The position numbers were made by a program, and so were the translations under genes. Positions 36,501 through 46,422 of a stretch of DNA of 64,000 nt are shown one piece after another. Each line of letters opens with the position of its first letter. Position 1 is the stretch's first letter. Under the pieces are notes generated by a model. That model was not told the origin of the DNA and did no database searches. It saw only the letters and a list, made by a program, of their open reading frames with translations. The stretch is from Membranipora membranacea (lineage: Eukaryota > Bryozoa > Gymnolaemata > Cheilostomatida > Membraniporidae), in NCBI GenBank assembly GCA_914767715.1, contig OU612067.1, forward strand, positions 27,812,162 through 27,876,161, written 5' to 3'.

Positions 36501-36974
36501 ACCATTTCATCATCAAAGCTCCCATCAGAGGCTTTCACCTCCTTCGCCTCACTGTCCAGAAACATTCTCTTGGCATAAGCACTCATAGCGTTGTTCATTT
36601 TGTTTGCAGTTTTGCGGGACATCTATTTTAAAAGAAAGAACAAAAGTTAGTTGTTTTCAAATTTCTTTTGCCTAACAGGAATTAATAAGGATTTTTTAAA
36701 ATATTTTTTCTACTGCTAAAGCACTCGCCAACACAAAAACCAATAAAATCTTTTTAAATTAGCCAAATCAAGCGGGAGGCACAAGTTCAAAATCATGAAA
36801 TGCACATGTAAAATCTACCAAAAGAACTTGAAGCAAACATTCATGAGAAATTATTCTTACTGGTGGAGTCGTTTCGGTGTCTGACTCAAGTTCAGGCTCC
36901 AGACACCCACCTGGACCCATATGGGATCTTTGTCCCGGTTTGTCGTGAATGCAACCAAAACAAGTATCAAACAT
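33534..36974 (-). CDS. Nine-exon gene inside Polinton 1 encoding a 462-aa acidic/basic, probably nuclear protein
   Basis: Coding exons on the minus strand are 36861-36974, 36503-36622, 36013-36111, 35696-35812, 35340-35453, 34686-34991, 34414-34495, 33982-34180 and 33534-33771. All have GT-AG borders; the phases agree at every junction (six at phase 0, then 1 and 2) and no stop interrupts the 462 codons. Features: acidic runs with basic clusters (RKRKR twice, likely nuclear localisation signals); VIDLT (119-123) preceded by four Glu, a classic SUMO-interaction motif; a poly-Pro/Gln-Thr-rich exon; and a basic C-terminal region (VNRRFRRTYARFR). An untranslated first exon (37137 to about 37216) and a TATA box precede it. 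It lies between polymerase and ATPase on the same strand. I recognise no family; an early regulator or DNA-binding factor is a guess. Confidence 0.7.
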
Positions 36975-37136
36975 CTAAAATAGTAAATAAAAAAATACAA
37001 AAAATTAAAAAAAAAAAAAATTAAAAAATAAAACCTTATTTAAACAAACTCAGAACAGTAACATAATTAATTAATTTGAATTCAGCCAAAAATAAATTCT
37101 TATTAAAGGAAAAATATGATTACAATTTTTACTTAC

Positions 37137-37254
37137 ATTGAAGAGTAGTAAGGCTTAAGTCTCCTTGGGTACAATGTGTTGACTTGCAAGCAGAGGTGAA
37201 TTCACTTCAAACTGAATGAATGATTTGATGGTTCCAGCCTCATCCTTTTATACC
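37137..37254 (-). promoter_or_regulatory. TATA promoter and untranslated first exon of the spliced gene
   Basis: The minus strand reads ggtataaaagg (37244-37254). About 30 bases downstream is an initiator-like tcattcattcag, and a consensus donor (gtaagt, 37131-37136) ends the exon. The acceptor (actattttag) lies directly before the ATG at 36974. Confidence 0.6.
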
Positions 37255-37500
37255 GTGGTGTTTAACCAAAGATCCATCGCAGGTTTGGAATTTGAAATTG
37301 CAATCCCTTAATCTGCTCTATTATAACTAGTAATTTTAGCCTGTGAGCCTAAATGTTAATTTATCATTGTAAAGCATGACTTGAACTCTCTATGTATTAT
37401 ATATAGCTTTATTATTTAAATAACCACTTGGTAAAAATTTTCACAAACACAAGAGTGTTGTGCACCATGTAATAAAAAAATGCTTATCAACAGAGCAAAA

Positions 37501-38125
37501 CTACTTTGGTAAATACACGATACCAGGATTTTCAAAGACTTTTGCTCGTACACGGGCTTTATCATCACAAACTGGGGAGCAATTTAAAAACAGATAACCA
37601 TAACGATCTTTTACTGCATCCAAATATGCTTCTATCACAAGTTTTTCCTTACCCATTTGTCTGCCAATTGTTTTGATTACTGAAATGTCTCTCACAGATT
37701 TCATCAACCAGAAATGGTGTGAGTTCAAACTAATCGTACGGAAAAATGGTCCTTGACAAAATAAATTTTGTGTCAGTGTAATTATGCTATAATTATAATG
37801 ATGACTAAACTTTGTATAAAAGTCAGCAATATCCTTAGAGCTGGAAACTTCCTCCATTAAATCATCAATGACTAGAAGTCTATGCTGTCGATCTTTAGGC
37901 AATGATTCCATTGTTGCTAGCCCTTCTATAAATTTAATCGGCACCGAGGCATCATAAGAGTTGTAAAGTGGTTGGTAGATTGAGTAACAGATAATTATTT
38001 CCACAGGTGGTGGCACAAAGATTTTTTCAGCATGGGAAATAATTTCTCTTAGTAGGGTAGATTTACCACTTGATGTCGGCCCTAAAAATATACAGCATAA
38101 AAAGTCAGCAGGATAGAGATTGTGA
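37501..38125 (-). CDS. Packaging ATPase (FtsK/HerA-type) of Polinton 1, first exon unresolved
   Basis: The open frame carries Walker A GPTSSGKST preceded by a hydrophobic strand (FLCCIFL), Walker B RLLVIDDLME, and the conserved LTQNLF segment. It matches the Polinton 2 ATPase at 63332-63991 (APSRAGKTS, LIILDD, ITQNLF). The family pumps DNA into preformed capsids. No start codon precedes the Walker A strand: the frame is closed by TGA at 38137-38139, and an acceptor (gaattttag) sits exactly at 38126, so a short upstream exon is likely; I could not place it. An internal GTG at 38016 would drop the P-loop and is rejected as the start. Confidence 0.8.
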
Positions 38126-38274
38126 CTAAAATTCTTTCATTTACACACAATCATAGAATATTGCACATTACTATTGACCTCTTGAGTGTTATTTTTTTCA
38201 AGTTTGCGGACACAGATGATTTATTAGCGTTATACAAGCTGATCATCCCATAATAACCGTACCTCCAAGTACTG

Positions 38275-38570
38275 GGTGTGTTTAAAATTATGGGAAGGAT
38301 TGCGGTGATGAAATGCTCATTAAAGTTAAAATTTAATGGGAGTTTTTACCCGCAAAAGTTCCGATTTTATGGGAGATTTTGCCCGCAAAATTTCCGCTTC
38401 TGCTCTAATTTTGAACGCATTAAGGGGATTAATAAGTCATTTTGCACCACCCTTTGACGTCAATTACAAATAGCCTAGGTTGTTTGCTCGGCAAATTCGC
38501 TGTCACAAATCCCAACAAAAATTTTCATGCAGGCTCCCCTCCGCTTTGGCTCAGAGGCTCATATAACCCT
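38275..38570. other. Non-coding gap in Polinton 1 with a short tandem repeat
   Basis: The unit tgggag-ttttacccgcaaaagttccg-atttta occurs twice in a row near 38338-38400 with substitutions. The missing first exon of the ATPase may lie here. Confidence 0.4.
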
Positions 38571-38671
38571 GCTTAAGGTCAAAAAACAACTAGATAAAAA
38601 TCTTGCCTGATATTATAGATGTGAATGGTGCCGCAAGGTGAAATTCTGTTGTCTTAAGATTTGAAGCCATA

Positions 38672-38872
38672 CTAGAATGTAGAGTTTGTTGACTTTGAAG
38701 TGGATTCAAAGTTTTCACCGAGGAGCTTTATTATAGAATGTAGCTCTCCCTTCTCTTGTTGAACAAACACTGCACACAGTGAACATATGGTGGCAACGGT
38801 AATCAGGATAATTGTGAGAAGTGCGCGGTATTGCGATAAAAACTGTCTGGTTGTGATATCAGACACAGGCAT
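38672..38872 (-). CDS. Small single-span membrane protein (66 aa)
   Basis: A 20-residue hydrophobic segment (ALLTIILITVATICSLCAVF, 17-36) is followed by a polar, Ser/Thr-rich tail with a possible glycosylation site (NSTF). It is the last of three closely spaced minus-strand genes (7 bases after the previous stop), so it is probably co-transcribed. Size and layout suit a viroporin-like or membrane-modifying protein, but no family is recognised. Confidence 0.5.
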   Translation of the reverse strand: MPVSDITTRQFLSQYRALLTIILITVATICSLCAVFVQQEKGELHSIIKLLGENFESTSKSTNSTF

Positions 38873-38878
38873 GGCAAA

Positions 38879-39220
38879 CTAACGTAAATGAGGAGGTAAT
38901 GTAACAGTGTAGGGTGCGTCTGGTAGCAGTACCACTATCTGACTGAACAAAGCCTCTTTCTTTGCCTTTATTAAATATCTGGTCACAGGTCTATGAAATC
39001 CTGATGGAATCATCAACATTGCGATTTCATACCAAATATCAAAATGGTGGCGTAATTTATCAGTGTGCAGAAGATACATGTATTGATTTATAAGTTGACA
39101 GTCATGCTGAAAGAAGTCTGTATAGCCTTGAGCATTACAGCCTTGACAATGTTTGCTGACCTGGAGGGAGATTAATTTCCACAAAGTAGCAGCCATAGAT
39201 GCATCTGCTGTTTTATCCAT
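38879..39220 (-). CDS. Conserved Polinton accessory protein with CxxC/HDC motif (113 aa)
   Basis: The middle contains HCQGCNAQGYTDFFQHDC, a Cys-x2-Cys ... His-Asp-Cys arrangement that recurs, as I recall, in proteins of invertebrate Polintons and could bind zinc; the rest is helical and ends in a hydrophobic/proline-rich stretch. It starts 8 bases after the upstream gene's stop and ends 7 bases before the next start, as in a polycistronic unit. Function unknown. Confidence 0.55.
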   Translation of the reverse strand: MDKTADASMAATLWKLISLQVSKHCQGCNAQGYTDFFQHDCQLINQYMYLLHTDKLRHHFDIWYEIAMLMIPSGFHRPVTRYLIKAKKEALFSQIVVLLPDAPYTVTLPPHLR

Positions 39221-39227
39221 TATGTTG

Positions 39228-39740
39228 TTACCATAGACAGATTATGCTAAATACCAACAAAGTAACCAACAGGTAAAATATCTGCCGCATCACTGCCTGA
39301 AATCTCACTCGATTGATAGCTTTATTTAAAGTTCTGCAAAAGGTGTTTATTGAATGAGTACTTATGCTACCAACTTCATTTTTGCCCAATGACAAAAATA
39401 CCTTCTGTAGAATAGTCACTAATGTAATAGAATGAAACAGCAACTTCTTGCTGTTTGTGGTAGATGATAAGATTTCTTCACAGAGGGAGGCATAGGTCTG
39501 TGTAGTTTGGCTGGCAGATAAGATTTTTCTTGATATCATTTCAATATCACTCACATACAATTCTTCCACATTTTGTTGAAGCATGTACAGCATCCTGGAT
39601 TTGTAATCCATCAATGTCAGAGATGGAGAATAACATTTGCCTGCAAGATTGGTTAATAAATATTGTCTTGTATTAATCGGTGAACTCAGATATTTTAACA
39701 GGTTAAAATAACCACTTGTCTTTTCTGACAGTTCCATCAT
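39228..39740 (-). CDS. C-tail-anchored helical protein (170 aa)
   Basis: The protein is helix-rich throughout and ends in a 17-residue hydrophobic anchor (IFYLLVTLLVFSIICLW) directly at the C-terminus, preceded by basic residues: a tail-anchored topology with the bulk in the cytosol. I chose the Met at 39740 because the TATA-like tatata at 39786-39791 would start transcription near 39757, downstream of the longer frame's Met at 39785. Bcl-2-like proteins share this layout and are reported in related adintoviruses, but I see no NWG (BH1) motif, so that identity is not supported. Confidence 0.5.
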   Translation of the reverse strand: MMELSEKTSGYFNLLKYLSSPINTRQYLLTNLAGKCYSPSLTLMDYKSRMLYMLQQNVEELYVSDIEMISRKILSASQTTQTYASLCEEILSSTTNSKKLLFHSITLVTILQKVFLSLGKNEVGSISTHSINTFCRTLNKAINRVRFQAVMRQIFYLLVTLLVFSIICLW

Positions 39741-39785
39741 AGGTTGCCTAGGAAACACTAATATGAATAAGTATCTTCCATACAA

Positions 39786-39840
39786 TATATAACTACTTGG
39801 TTCACGGCTATTTAAGCGCTTGCCTGCTTACCAAATTCAT
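39786..39840. promoter_or_regulatory. Divergent promoter region between the membrane-gene cluster and the zinc-finger gene
   Basis: A leftward TATA-like tatata lies at 39786-39791 and a rightward TATTTAAG at 39809-39816, with a likely start about 30 bases on, before the ATG at 39897. A (CA)n tract (about 39857-39876) and (TTA)n tract follow in the 5' leader. Confidence 0.5.
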
Positions 39841-39896
39841 ACACACACTAGGAGGCACACACACACACACACACAATTATTATTATTATTATTACA

Positions 39897-40628
39897 ATGG
39901 ATCATGTGAGTATACACACATACATTGCTTTTATTTTTTGTACATAATTATCTTGTTTTTTATGCTCCGTATCGTTTTATTCTGATTGTATACGACTTGT
40001 CAAATAGCTTATGTGATTTTCCATTGCTCAGAATAATATGTTTGCTTGGTAACTAGTCATAATATTTATTTTGCAGTCTCATTCCTGTCCAGAATGTGCC
40101 AAAGAATTAATTCCTAATGGTGAGGAGCTGCACCTCACGAGACAGTCGGCAAAGACTTCAGATGAATTAAAAGAATTATTTGCAGCTGATAGTTTTCACT
40201 GTCCGGCATGCGAGGGTAGAATAGCAATGATGGATGCCAAACGTAAGTACATACATTCAGTACAATTATACAAGTATATATACAAGTATATTCCTGAAGG
40301 TAATTTTCATTAATATGTAGTTATTACTGTCCAATATGCGAGAGTAGAATGTCAAATGTAAGTGCATACATTCAGCGCATCAACCATCTATGTTTGCTGT
40401 AGGTAAAGATGCTTTCATTACATACCTGAAGGCAATTTACATTAATATGTAATCTCTTACTCCTGTGTTGTAGATGTAAAGAGGATGCAACATCGGTTTA
40501 AAATTATGAGATCAGATCTGCTGCGTAAAACAAGGTCGACGCTTAGGGAGTTAGCAGCAGCAGAGGCAGAGTTAGATAGAGCTGTAAGACAAAAACTGCG
40601 ACGAGTGGCTATGAAAGACAATCTTTAA
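39897..40628 (+). CDS. Three-exon zinc-finger/coiled-coil gene of Polinton 1 (109 aa)
   Basis: Exons are 39897-39905 (only M-D-H), 40077-40242 and 40474-40628 (stop TAA); donors GTGAGT and GTAAGT, acceptors TTTTGCAG and GTTGTAG, phases 0 and 1 consistent. The product has CPEC and, 37 residues on, CPAC, a four-Cys zinc-ribbon-like knuckle with an added His, followed by a basic, Leu-periodic helix (LRKTRSTLRELAAAEAELDRAV). It is the rightmost gene and the only rightward gene of the right half. It may bind nucleic acid or act as an adaptor; I know no family member. Confidence 0.65.
40195..40465 (+). repeat. Imperfect tandem duplication across exon 2 and intron 2
   Basis: The segment from about 40197 (ctgtccggcatgcgagggtagaat ... 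gtaagtacatacattcag ... cctgaaggtaattttcattaatatgtag) is repeated from about 40328 in diverged form, including a second copy of the CPxC-coding exon end and its donor. Confidence 0.7.
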
Positions 40629-41309
40629 TCTGTAATTGAATCTCCAATATTTTGCTTTTCTTGTTAATTTTTTTTTTATCTCTTCTTTCACATTGTTTTT
40701 GTTTTTATGCTGGGCTGCGTAAATTGTGTTGGAATGGTGGGTGTCAAAGTTATGCTCATCAAGGAAATCAAAGCATGAGCCTGGCATTGTTACCCTGCTG
40801 CCTACGGGAGCACTCACGAATTATGTTGCCATTTCTGTCAGATCAGGAACGCATGCACCTGCTACCAGTAACATGTAATCTAGTACAATCTGTTCCATGG
40901 ACTATGTCAGATGCCTAATCTGACAACCTTGTATTCATTTATTCCCTGTAATTTATATTATGTGATTTTATACATGTCTTTGCTGTCTCTACCTCAGATT
41001 TATTATTGAAAATGTTTTAACACCTAAATTAACATATACCTACATTCAGCTGCATATTTATCAATTCAAGCCTGTACCAATGAGCATTTTATCCCTCACA
41101 AACAAATATTTAACACAACACTAGCTAACTGTGAATCTTCTCAATCACTTTACCCACACAAGCATCTCATCATTTATTATGAATAAATATACTGTGTAGA
41201 ATTACATAAACAAACTTCCATCAGATCAATGACCCACCTCACCATACAAAATGATAACAAAAGCAATTGACAACTCCATAGCTTTATGAGTAGTTGCTAC
41301 ACCACGTTG
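40629..41309. other. Right-end non-coding region of Polinton 1
   Basis: No open frame of note; AT-rich and consistent with 3' untranslated sequence and terminal DNA before the right inverted repeat. Confidence 0.5.
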
Positions 41310-41444
41310 AGCACAAAATAAATACTGTGATGAATCACCGTAATTGAACAGCCAGTGGCTCCACCAGGAGCGTTACAGGCGGGAACAGTCCGCCTATCTG
41401 TTAAAATGTGATCGAGCTGACCAACTCCTCCCAAATCTACTACT
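41310..41444 (-). repeat. Polinton 1 right terminal inverted repeat (135 bp)
   Basis: Reverse complement of 23603-23737, ending ...CTACTACT. Confidence 0.95.
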
Positions 41445-41450
41445 ATCATG
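41445..41450. repeat. Target-site duplication, right (atcatg)
   Basis: Exact copy of 23597-23602. Confidence 0.95.
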
Positions 41451-42340
41451 TTTTCACCTTCTAGATCAGCTTCAGAATAGAGCCCGACGAGGCAAGCAGC
41501 AACATTTCAGGCTGCTTTTCTTTCACATTTTAATCTGAGACCCTCTACAAAGTACTATAAGTATAATATTTCCTTGTAATAATTACATAACCATTCAAGG
41601 ATTAACTATCTAAGGCCCCCCCCCCCCCTACTTATAGTATAGATTATAGATGACCATTTCTTAGCTTATAGGCTTGTAGGCTTATAGATAGATGCAAGTA
41701 AAGATATAGATTTATTTATGTTATCAATGTAAAGATATAGATTTATAGATTTCTTAATGTATCTCTAAAGTACGGTCAGTGCTGTGTGTCTCCTGTGCTC
41801 TCTTTGTATGTGTATGGTCGTTGTGTAGCAAAGCAAACATTCAGATATGTTCAAATCTCATGGGTTTTCCCCAGGTTTTTGGAATTTCCAACTGTCAGTC
41901 TATTGATGAAATGGGTGGGCCAATGAGAGTGTGTATGAAGAGAAATCAGCCAATAGCTGGAATGATATACTTTGAGAATAAAAACAGCAAATCAGCAAAG
42001 GTTTTACAGATTGACAGTGCATGATGGGATGTATCCAGCAGTCTCACATGTTGCAGGATGGAGGTGATTATAAAAATATATTCCTCCCAAAAAGATCTTA
42101 TTTTCACCAAACTCAGCCTCATAGATAAATGCTTGCCCACCACCTTGTCTTGTTTGAAGGAAACTCTCAAAGCAAAAAGAAACAGCCTCAGTCTAGGCAA
42201 ACTAGAGTCTGTGATAACTATTAGGGAGGTTAAAGCCAGGAAACCCTACACAATATGTGATGAGGAATAATATGAGATAATGAGAGCAAAGGCTCTCACT
42301 GCCGCAAAAGGACACTATGATATATGCTGTAAGTTGACCT
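41451..42340. other. Gene-free stretch with simple repeats
   Basis: Poly-C at about 41612 and a diverged AT-rich repeat around aaagatatagattta (41630-41760). Nothing else recognised. Confidence 0.5.
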
Positions 42341-42345
42341 AGGCA

Positions 42346-42797
42346 ATGCGGATACGTTTTTCTTTGGTGAAAGTTTGCGATGGTGGGCTTATCAATTACC
42401 ACATCTGGGAGAGGGCAGAAGAGATCATAAAAGGAAAAATGGTGAAGAAGATGAAGAAAGTGGTGAAGTGCGAGACTCGGGCAGATGTAATCAAATCACT
42501 AGTCACTAGAATGACAAACTTGCCTTTGCATATCTCAAATGCTGTAGCATAACTGGCTTCATACTAAAGGTGTAAGGAGAACCTCTCAGCAGATGAGGCT
42601 GTCTGCGTTATCGATTTTGCAGAGAACTATGTTTGCAGACAATACTCAGAAGCCCAATCAGCGTACTATGCTCGAAATTCTGTTATCATACATCCTATGG
42701 TGATTGTGTTTAGTCCCTGTTCTGATGTGAAGAGAGATTCATTTGTGTGCATAACAGCGGATCTGAAACATAATGGATGCAGTCATCCAAACTACTG
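42346..42797 (+). pseudogene. Degraded transposase-like fragment, unnamed family
   Basis: Across frames: a Lys-rich helix (MVKKMKKVVKCETRADVIKSLV), then after breaks ENLSADEAVCVIDFAENYVC and QSAYYARNSVIIHPMVIVF, then SFVCITADLKHN. An acidic residue in a short strand (VIDFAEN) followed by a QSAYY ... IHP block fits an RNase-H-fold transposase core of the kind common in invertebrate genomes; a similar type of gene lies at 22150-23190. Stops and frameshifts are present. Confidence 0.45.
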
Positions 42798-43020
42798 ATT
42801 AGTGATGGTTTCAGCTGCCGCCATTTCAGACTCAAGTGCAGAGAGCAGAATCCCCAACAGTGTAAGCCTGTACCAGGAGTGAGGAGCATTCATTGTATTT
42901 TCCCCAATATGGATGCTAACGGCGTTGAGTATAAGCGGTTATCATGCTACTGCATCAATTCATGCTGGCACCCAGACGTCTGCACCACATTTAAATACAC
43001 TGGTTAGTTTAATGCTTTGT

Positions 43021-43266
43021 AGGCAGGGTGGCGTAGTGGTTAGAATTCCAGCTTCTCAATCTGAGATTTGCAGGCTCGAATTCCGGTCACTACCCATGCT
43101 GCTTAAGGAGGTGAGCTCTTCGGACAATAGCCTAGCTTGCCCACTCCTACCTTGTACAGGAGTGCGCTAAATAGATGTGATAATTCTCATTACTGTAAGC
43201 ATATTCGTATTTGCCCCGAAAAAAGGGGCCTTGACTAGCAATAAAGTTCATATATCATTATTATTA
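43021..43266 (+). mobile_element. tRNA-derived SINE
   Basis: A pol III box A (TGGCGTAGTGG, 43029-43039) and box B (GGCTCGAATTCC, 43073-43084) head a body that ends with gcaataaagttcatatatc and an (ATT)n tail. The head, ggcagggtggcgtagtggtt, resembles other animal tRNA-derived SINE heads. Confidence 0.7.
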
Positions 43267-43506
43267 CCATGTTTCATCATTGCATCAGTTCAAGATTATG
43301 ACCGACTTTATTTTACAGGTTGAATGGGGATTGGCTACAATGTAAATATTAACTATTTCTAGATGCATGTGGTGGTGGTGGCTTGTGCTCTGTTGTTGAA
43401 CTGTAGGCTCCCGTGGGTAGTAGGTAGAGGCCTAGTGATAACCCCCTTTGCCCCACTGTAATCATTGATTGACCTGATTCCCAGTCCAGTTCCTCCCAGC
43501 TATCTT

Positions 43507-43622
43507 GCAAAGATAGTTGTCCAAACCTCTACCCCTGGCCCATTTGTTTCCTTTTGTCTCGCCGGACGAATAAGTAATAATTATATTGTCCAAACCTCTT
43601 CCCCTGGCCCATTTGCTTCCTT
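43507..43622 (+). repeat. 37-bp direct repeat, two copies
   Basis: ttgtccaaacctctacccct and onward to gtttcctt recurs 79 bases later with two substitutions. Confidence 0.7.
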
Positions 43623-43624
43623 GT

Positions 43625-45790
43625 GTGAATTTCAGTTAGCCAGGATAACCAAGGATATAGAACTTTTCTATACATGGATAGATGCTTTTGTTGTTTTTGT
43701 GACCGTAAGAGGCCGTTTTTCTTTCTAGTTGATGGCTATGTTAAGACACATTGATATTGATAAGCAGGTTTATAATGAGGGAAATGATGGTTTTCTGTGC
43801 GACCACAAATTCAGGGTATGGAAAGCGGATTTCCCCACGTTGGCCTGGGGAACTTTAAGGCCTAGGTCAACTTGTGAACTTGTCGGCGTCCTATTCTTTG
43901 CCAAATCACCATATACAAATTTTAACAATCGTCTTCAAGGCAGCTCCATAACCGGGGGTTCAAGAATGGTTTCTCACTCGCCATTGACAGACTTTGGATT
44001 CCAAAGAAGACTGCGTCATATTTTTGCCAATGTTTGTATTGAAGGTGTAATTACCAAATAATGACTAAGGCTATGGTCACACTTGGAAACTTATGTCCGA
44101 GTCACTGTCCTGGTTTTCATTTTAGACTATTACAACCTGCGGTTGCCAGGATACAGCCTTGAATTGTGTGTACACACATAGTGGGGCGCTTACGGATAGG
44201 ATGATTAGGGAGGGCACTGCAACCCCTGTAAGTTAAAATTATGTTTTAGCAATATTACGTACTTTTGGACTTCTCCCACAAGGCGAGTTATGAGCTTATT
44301 CTGGTCATGAATTCACTGTGAAAAGTTGGCATGCTGGACATCCAAAAATCCACCAGGTAAACACCATAAACCACCATACAAACATGAAAGTTGAAGTACA
44401 AAACATCAAACTTGACACAATAAAAATGAAAATCCACCATGCAAACATTCAAGTCCGCATAGAAAAAATGTACCCATCTGTTCTTTGACCAATTGTTCGA
44501 CAGATGGCACTCCATAGTTATCATATCCTCCGCCAAGTAAGATCTGGCGTTTTCATGTCAGTTTGTAGAGTATATTGCTTGCAATTGTAAAACGGTTATG
44601 AAAAAAAAAGATAAGGGTGTGCATAGCCCAATTGTGGTTGTGTAGAGTACATGAATGGGCTTAGCTGCGTTCAAAACCACAAAATATACACCGCAGTGGA
44701 CACGGTTGTGAGCTGGGGCCCTTTTTAGGAGCCGAAATTGATAACATTAGAAAACTATCAAATGCAGTGAAAAATCCTAGAGAAAATCTCCATTATTGCA
44801 ATGGAAAACCGGGGTCAAATGCTATTTTTTACATAACAATGGGAGAATGATGAAGAAGCGTGCCAACAAATAATAAAAATTGTCAGGGCCAGGATCAATC
44901 CATTCGCTTATTCTCAGAATTCACTAGTGAGTTGTGAGTGGTAATGAAGCACCATCAGATGTCAGCAAAGATCTTGAGACTGCTCATCAAAAAGGAGAAC
45001 AAAAGTTAACAGAGTTTGCTGCAACTAGACTTACAGCATCCACAACTGATTTCACTGTATCTATCGAGGCCAACAAGTTTTAGACATTCAGCAGCACAAA
45101 AGGTAAATCCAGACTAACAAATAAAAGCACAGTAACATGTTAACCAGGACATTTTGATCGCTTGCTTAGAGTCAGCCAACAGCGTCAAGTTAGCATGGAG
45201 GAAGTGATGTCATACTCTTTGGGAGAGGTCAGCTGGGGTCTTTCTTCTACTGATGGTGGTATATTCAAGGCTGCTAAGTCAATGCTCATGGCTGGCATTG
45301 AGGCAACTGAGGGAGATCCAAGTTCCAGGTAAAATATGCTATAAGGAGGCAGAAGAGTTACCACATCTAGATAGACTGATTGTATTATTTTACAAATCCT
45401 ACTTTTTGATATTGTTCCTATTGTCAGTATGCAGAACTAAAATTAAAACGACCGCTATATATGATATAGAACTGAACTGTTACATAGCCCTTAGTTTTAA
45501 TCAACCATCAACCTTCTTCGATTCAAGAAGTGTTTTCCACGAGCCCAATATATCGCGCTGGATTTGATGTGATGTACTGGGGTCGGCTGAAAAGAATCAA
45601 TCAACCAAGATCAGAATCACAGAAGCCCTTCCTCAGCATACTTCACGCCAAATCACACCAATGGAAATGCCAGGTAAGCAGCAGATTTAGGACATATGTA
45701 TCGAAACAAACTTTGTAATATTTAATGCTTATGTGGACTATATTGCTGTCTTAGCAGACACCATTTAAAAACCTTTGATTCTTATCTGTG
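43625..45790. other. Stretch without a supported gene
   Basis: Short open frames only (for example 43729-44061). A transposon-like remnant near 44950-45085 reads SKDLETAHQKGEQKLTEFAATRL, but no family or border could be fixed. Confidence 0.4.
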
Positions 45791-45792
45791 TC

Positions 45793-46274
45793 AGGATTGG
45801 TTTCTAACATTATTCGCCCGGTATTCGAGAGACTCAGTAAAGATGAACTACTAAGTAAATGTGAGGTGGAACACAAAATGCAAACGAGGCGTTCCACCAT
45901 GTAATTTAGAACAACTGTCCAAAAGAAGTATTCTGTAATGAGAAACGCTTGTCGCTAGCCACAGCTTCAGCAACCATACTTTACAATGAAGGAACGATCG
46001 GTCTCACTAAGCTGTATGAAGAACTAGATCTGAAATTCAGTAAAAACCTACTACTGTTCGCAAAAGTTCGCTACCGGCCGCGTCTGGCATCAGGCGCCAC
46101 TGCATACTCTGATGATACAAAAACATTTAGAAAAGCCACGAGGCAGAACCATGCCATTCCAGACACTAGTACATATCAGTCAGGAGGTTTCTGAATCGTT
46201 TTGTTAATCCAGTTCCCTTACAGATTTCACTATTATTGTAAATATTACTAAATTTTCAAATCAATTTTTCACAG
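45793..46274 (+). pseudogene. Dispersed repeat, copy 2 (MULE transposase 3' part)
   Basis: Same sequence as 7099-7583, including the NANEAF-type block in a shifted frame and the open end (45949-46194). The upstream MULE region seen at 6617 is absent here, and a PIF/Harbinger copy follows 150 bases on. Confidence 0.75.
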
Positions 46275-46422
46275 ATTGTAAATTTTTAATCTCTTCTTCT
46301 TCACAATGGCCATGACTCTTGTGAACCAGCGGAAGAGAGATGTAAGAGGAAACGGAAGGTGGTGGGTACATCCCATCGACCAAGTGAGAGATGGAGAAGG
46401 TGCGTGAACATTGTTGATATGA

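Larger units (their letters stand above)
23603..41444. mobile_element. Complete Polinton/Maverick element (Polinton 1), 17,842 bp
   Basis: The element begins AGT and ends ACT inside a perfect 6-bp duplication, has 135-bp terminal inverted repeats, and carries the full Polinton core: protein-primed family B polymerase, retrovirus-type integrase, adenain-type protease, packaging ATPase, and major and minor jelly-roll capsid proteins. The structural genes plus integrase run rightward and polymerase plus ATPase leftward, converging near 29.1-29.2 kb. Additional genes include two with introns. Near-identical repeats and an unmutated duplication suggest a recent insertion, yet the polymerase has one in-frame stop. 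Confidence 0.95.

Noticed and set aside
37501-38016. 171-aa ATPase starting at GTG 38016
   Set aside because: It would lack the Walker A motif, which is encoded in the same frame just upstream.
39228-39785. Bcl-2 family identity for the tail-anchored protein
   Set aside because: Only the tail anchor and helical content fit; no BH1 NWG-type motif is visible.
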